Below are positions 60,489 through 64,000 of a DNA stretch of 64,000 nt, one piece after another. Both the position numbers and the translations under genes were made by a program. The notes beneath the pieces are model-generated. The model was given only the letters and a program-made list of their open reading frames with translations. It did not search any database and was not told the DNA's origin. Position 1 is the first letter of the stretch. Each line of letters starts with the position of its first letter. The DNA is taken from positions 434,001 to 498,000 of the forward strand of contig NZ_JAJIRN010000001.1 in the NCBI RefSeq assembly GCF_025717515.1, written 5' to 3'. The stretch comes from Roseateles oligotrophus. GTDB lineage: Bacteria; Pseudomonadota; Gammaproteobacteria; Burkholderiales; Burkholderiaceae_C.

Positions 60489-61187
60489 TCAGCGCAGCAG
60501 TTCGAGCAAGCGGGCCAAGCCGCCGTCATTGATAGACACCATCGCCTGTTCGCGCACCCGGGGCTTGGCGTGATAGGCGACCGACAGGCCGGCCGCGCCC
60601 ATCATCAAGAGGTCGTTGGCGCCGTCACCGACCGCGATGCATTGCGCAGGCGCGCAGCCGATTTCGGCCGCGCATTGCAGCATCATGCGGCGCTTTTCTT
60701 CGCCGTCGCAAATATCGCCCCAGTCCTGCAGGATGAGGCCGCCGGTGAGCAGGCCGTCTTTGACTTCGAGCTCATTGCTGCGCACGAAATCCATGCCCAG
60801 CTCGGCTGCGACATAGCGGGTAAAAAACGTGAAGCCGCCCGACACCAGCAGCAGCTTCACACCGGCGGCTTTGAGCGCCGCGCACAGCTCGCGCGCGCCG
60901 GGATTGAATTGCAGGCGTTCTTTCAAGACTTCGTCCAGCGCCGTCACCGGCACGCCCTTGAGCAGCGCCAGGCGCCGCCGCAGGCTGTCTTTGAAGTCGG
61001 TGATCTCGCCCCGCATCGCCGCCTCGGTGATGGCTGCCACCTCGGCCTTGCGGCCGGCGGCGTCGGCAATCTCGTCGATGCACTCGATGTTGATCAGCGT
61101 CGAGTCCATGTCGAAGGCGGCGAGCTTGAAGTCGGCCAGAGCCAGTGGCGGGGTGAAGCCTTGCACCACTAAATTCGTCGTCGTCAT
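60489..61187 (-). CDS. serB: Phosphoserine phosphatase
   Basis: A 232-residue HAD enzyme completing serine synthesis. Motif I is FDMDSTLI with nucleophile D26 and acid D28. Then come VSGGFTFF (motif II), a conserved lysine in the AKP region, and GDGANDLLMMGAAGLSVAYHAKP (motif III/IV). A short N-terminal lead precedes the HAD core, without the ACT-like domain of longer forms. The ATG is at 61185-61187, 12 bases after the mfd stop, so it is co-transcribed with mfd. Confidence 0.95.
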   Translation of the reverse strand: MTTTNLVVQGFTPPLALADFKLAAFDMDSTLINIECIDEIADAAGRKAEVAAITEAAMRGEITDFKDSLRRRLALLKGVPVTALDEVLKERLQFNPGARELCAALKAAGVKLLLVSGGFTFFTRYVAAELGMDFVRSNELEVKDGLLTGGLILQDWGDICDGEEKRRMMLQCAAEIGCAPAQCIAVGDGANDLLMMGAAGLSVAYHAKPRVREQAMVSINDGGLARLLELLR

Positions 61188-61199
61188 CTTGAAGTTCTA

Positions 61200-64000
<2,801 letters not shown>

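Overview
The window is GC-rich, densely coded DNA with no rRNA, tRNA, insertion sequence, phage gene or CRISPR array. The gene content points to a betaproteobacterium of the order Burkholderiales, perhaps near Roseateles, Rubrivivax or Leptothrix. The clues are an alaA/alaC-type gene followed by hom, thrC and moeA, an iron-sulfur SoxR, mfd beside serB, and frequent TTG starts. This placement is inferred from gene content only.

Layout. 1-2.3 kb: a partial phoH-like gene, a PrxQ/Bcp peroxiredoxin with two tandem terminators, and a small Mth938-fold protein. 2.4-8.3 kb: a tight operon for an alanine-type aminotransferase, hom, thrC, moeA, moaD and speH. 8.3-10 kb: soxR diverges from a questin-oxidase-like gene, with a SoxR-type palindrome between them. 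10-16.8 kb: an exported flavoprotein abutting a membrane aminopropyltransferase, then a small membrane protein, a di-haem peroxidase and a FixH-like lipoprotein, diverging from a 12-cysteine metallothionein-like peptide and an HD hydrolase. 16.9-21.9 kb: a LytS/LytTR two-component pair followed by DUF350, DUF4178 and SPFH-SHOCT genes. 22-25 kb: moaE, crcB, a minimal M9-type metallopeptidase and small proteins. 25-29.6 kb: clpB with a sigma-32 type promoter, a GNAT protein, an M16 peptidase remnant and a DUF3297 protein.

29.6-39.7 kb: an envelope cluster with a DUF2804 protein, a PhoD-like phosphatase, a FadL-like porin, a di-haem lipoprotein cytochrome and a beta-helix lipoprotein. It diverges from an AraC regulator and a sterol-desaturase family enzyme. 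40-42.4 kb: a PAS histidine kinase with a stand-alone receiver. 42.6-47.9 kb: nadB, a ComFB-like gene, nadA, and an AraC regulator diverging from an MFS transporter. 48.1-58.8 kb: an island with two circularly permuted ATP-grasp/Alpha-E modules and three transglutaminase-like proteins. 58.8-64 kb: an S4 protein, an RraA-like protein, a solute-binding protein, serB and the partial mfd.

How the genes may work together. The best candidates for under-described systems are four. (1) SpeH, the aminopropyltransferase, the flavoprotein and the DUF350/DUF4178/SPFH genes, within 14 kb, could form a polyamine-linked membrane stress system. (2) SoxR appears to control a questin-oxidase-like enzyme, which links sensing of redox-cycling quinones to a possible quinone-cleaving enzyme. 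(3) The metallothionein-like peptide sits with an HD hydrolase opposite a haem peroxidase and a FixH-like lipoprotein. (4) The duplicated ATP-grasp/Alpha-E/transglutaminase island looks like a peptide-ligation and peptide-processing pathway of unknown product. All four are read from sequence and gene order without database searches.
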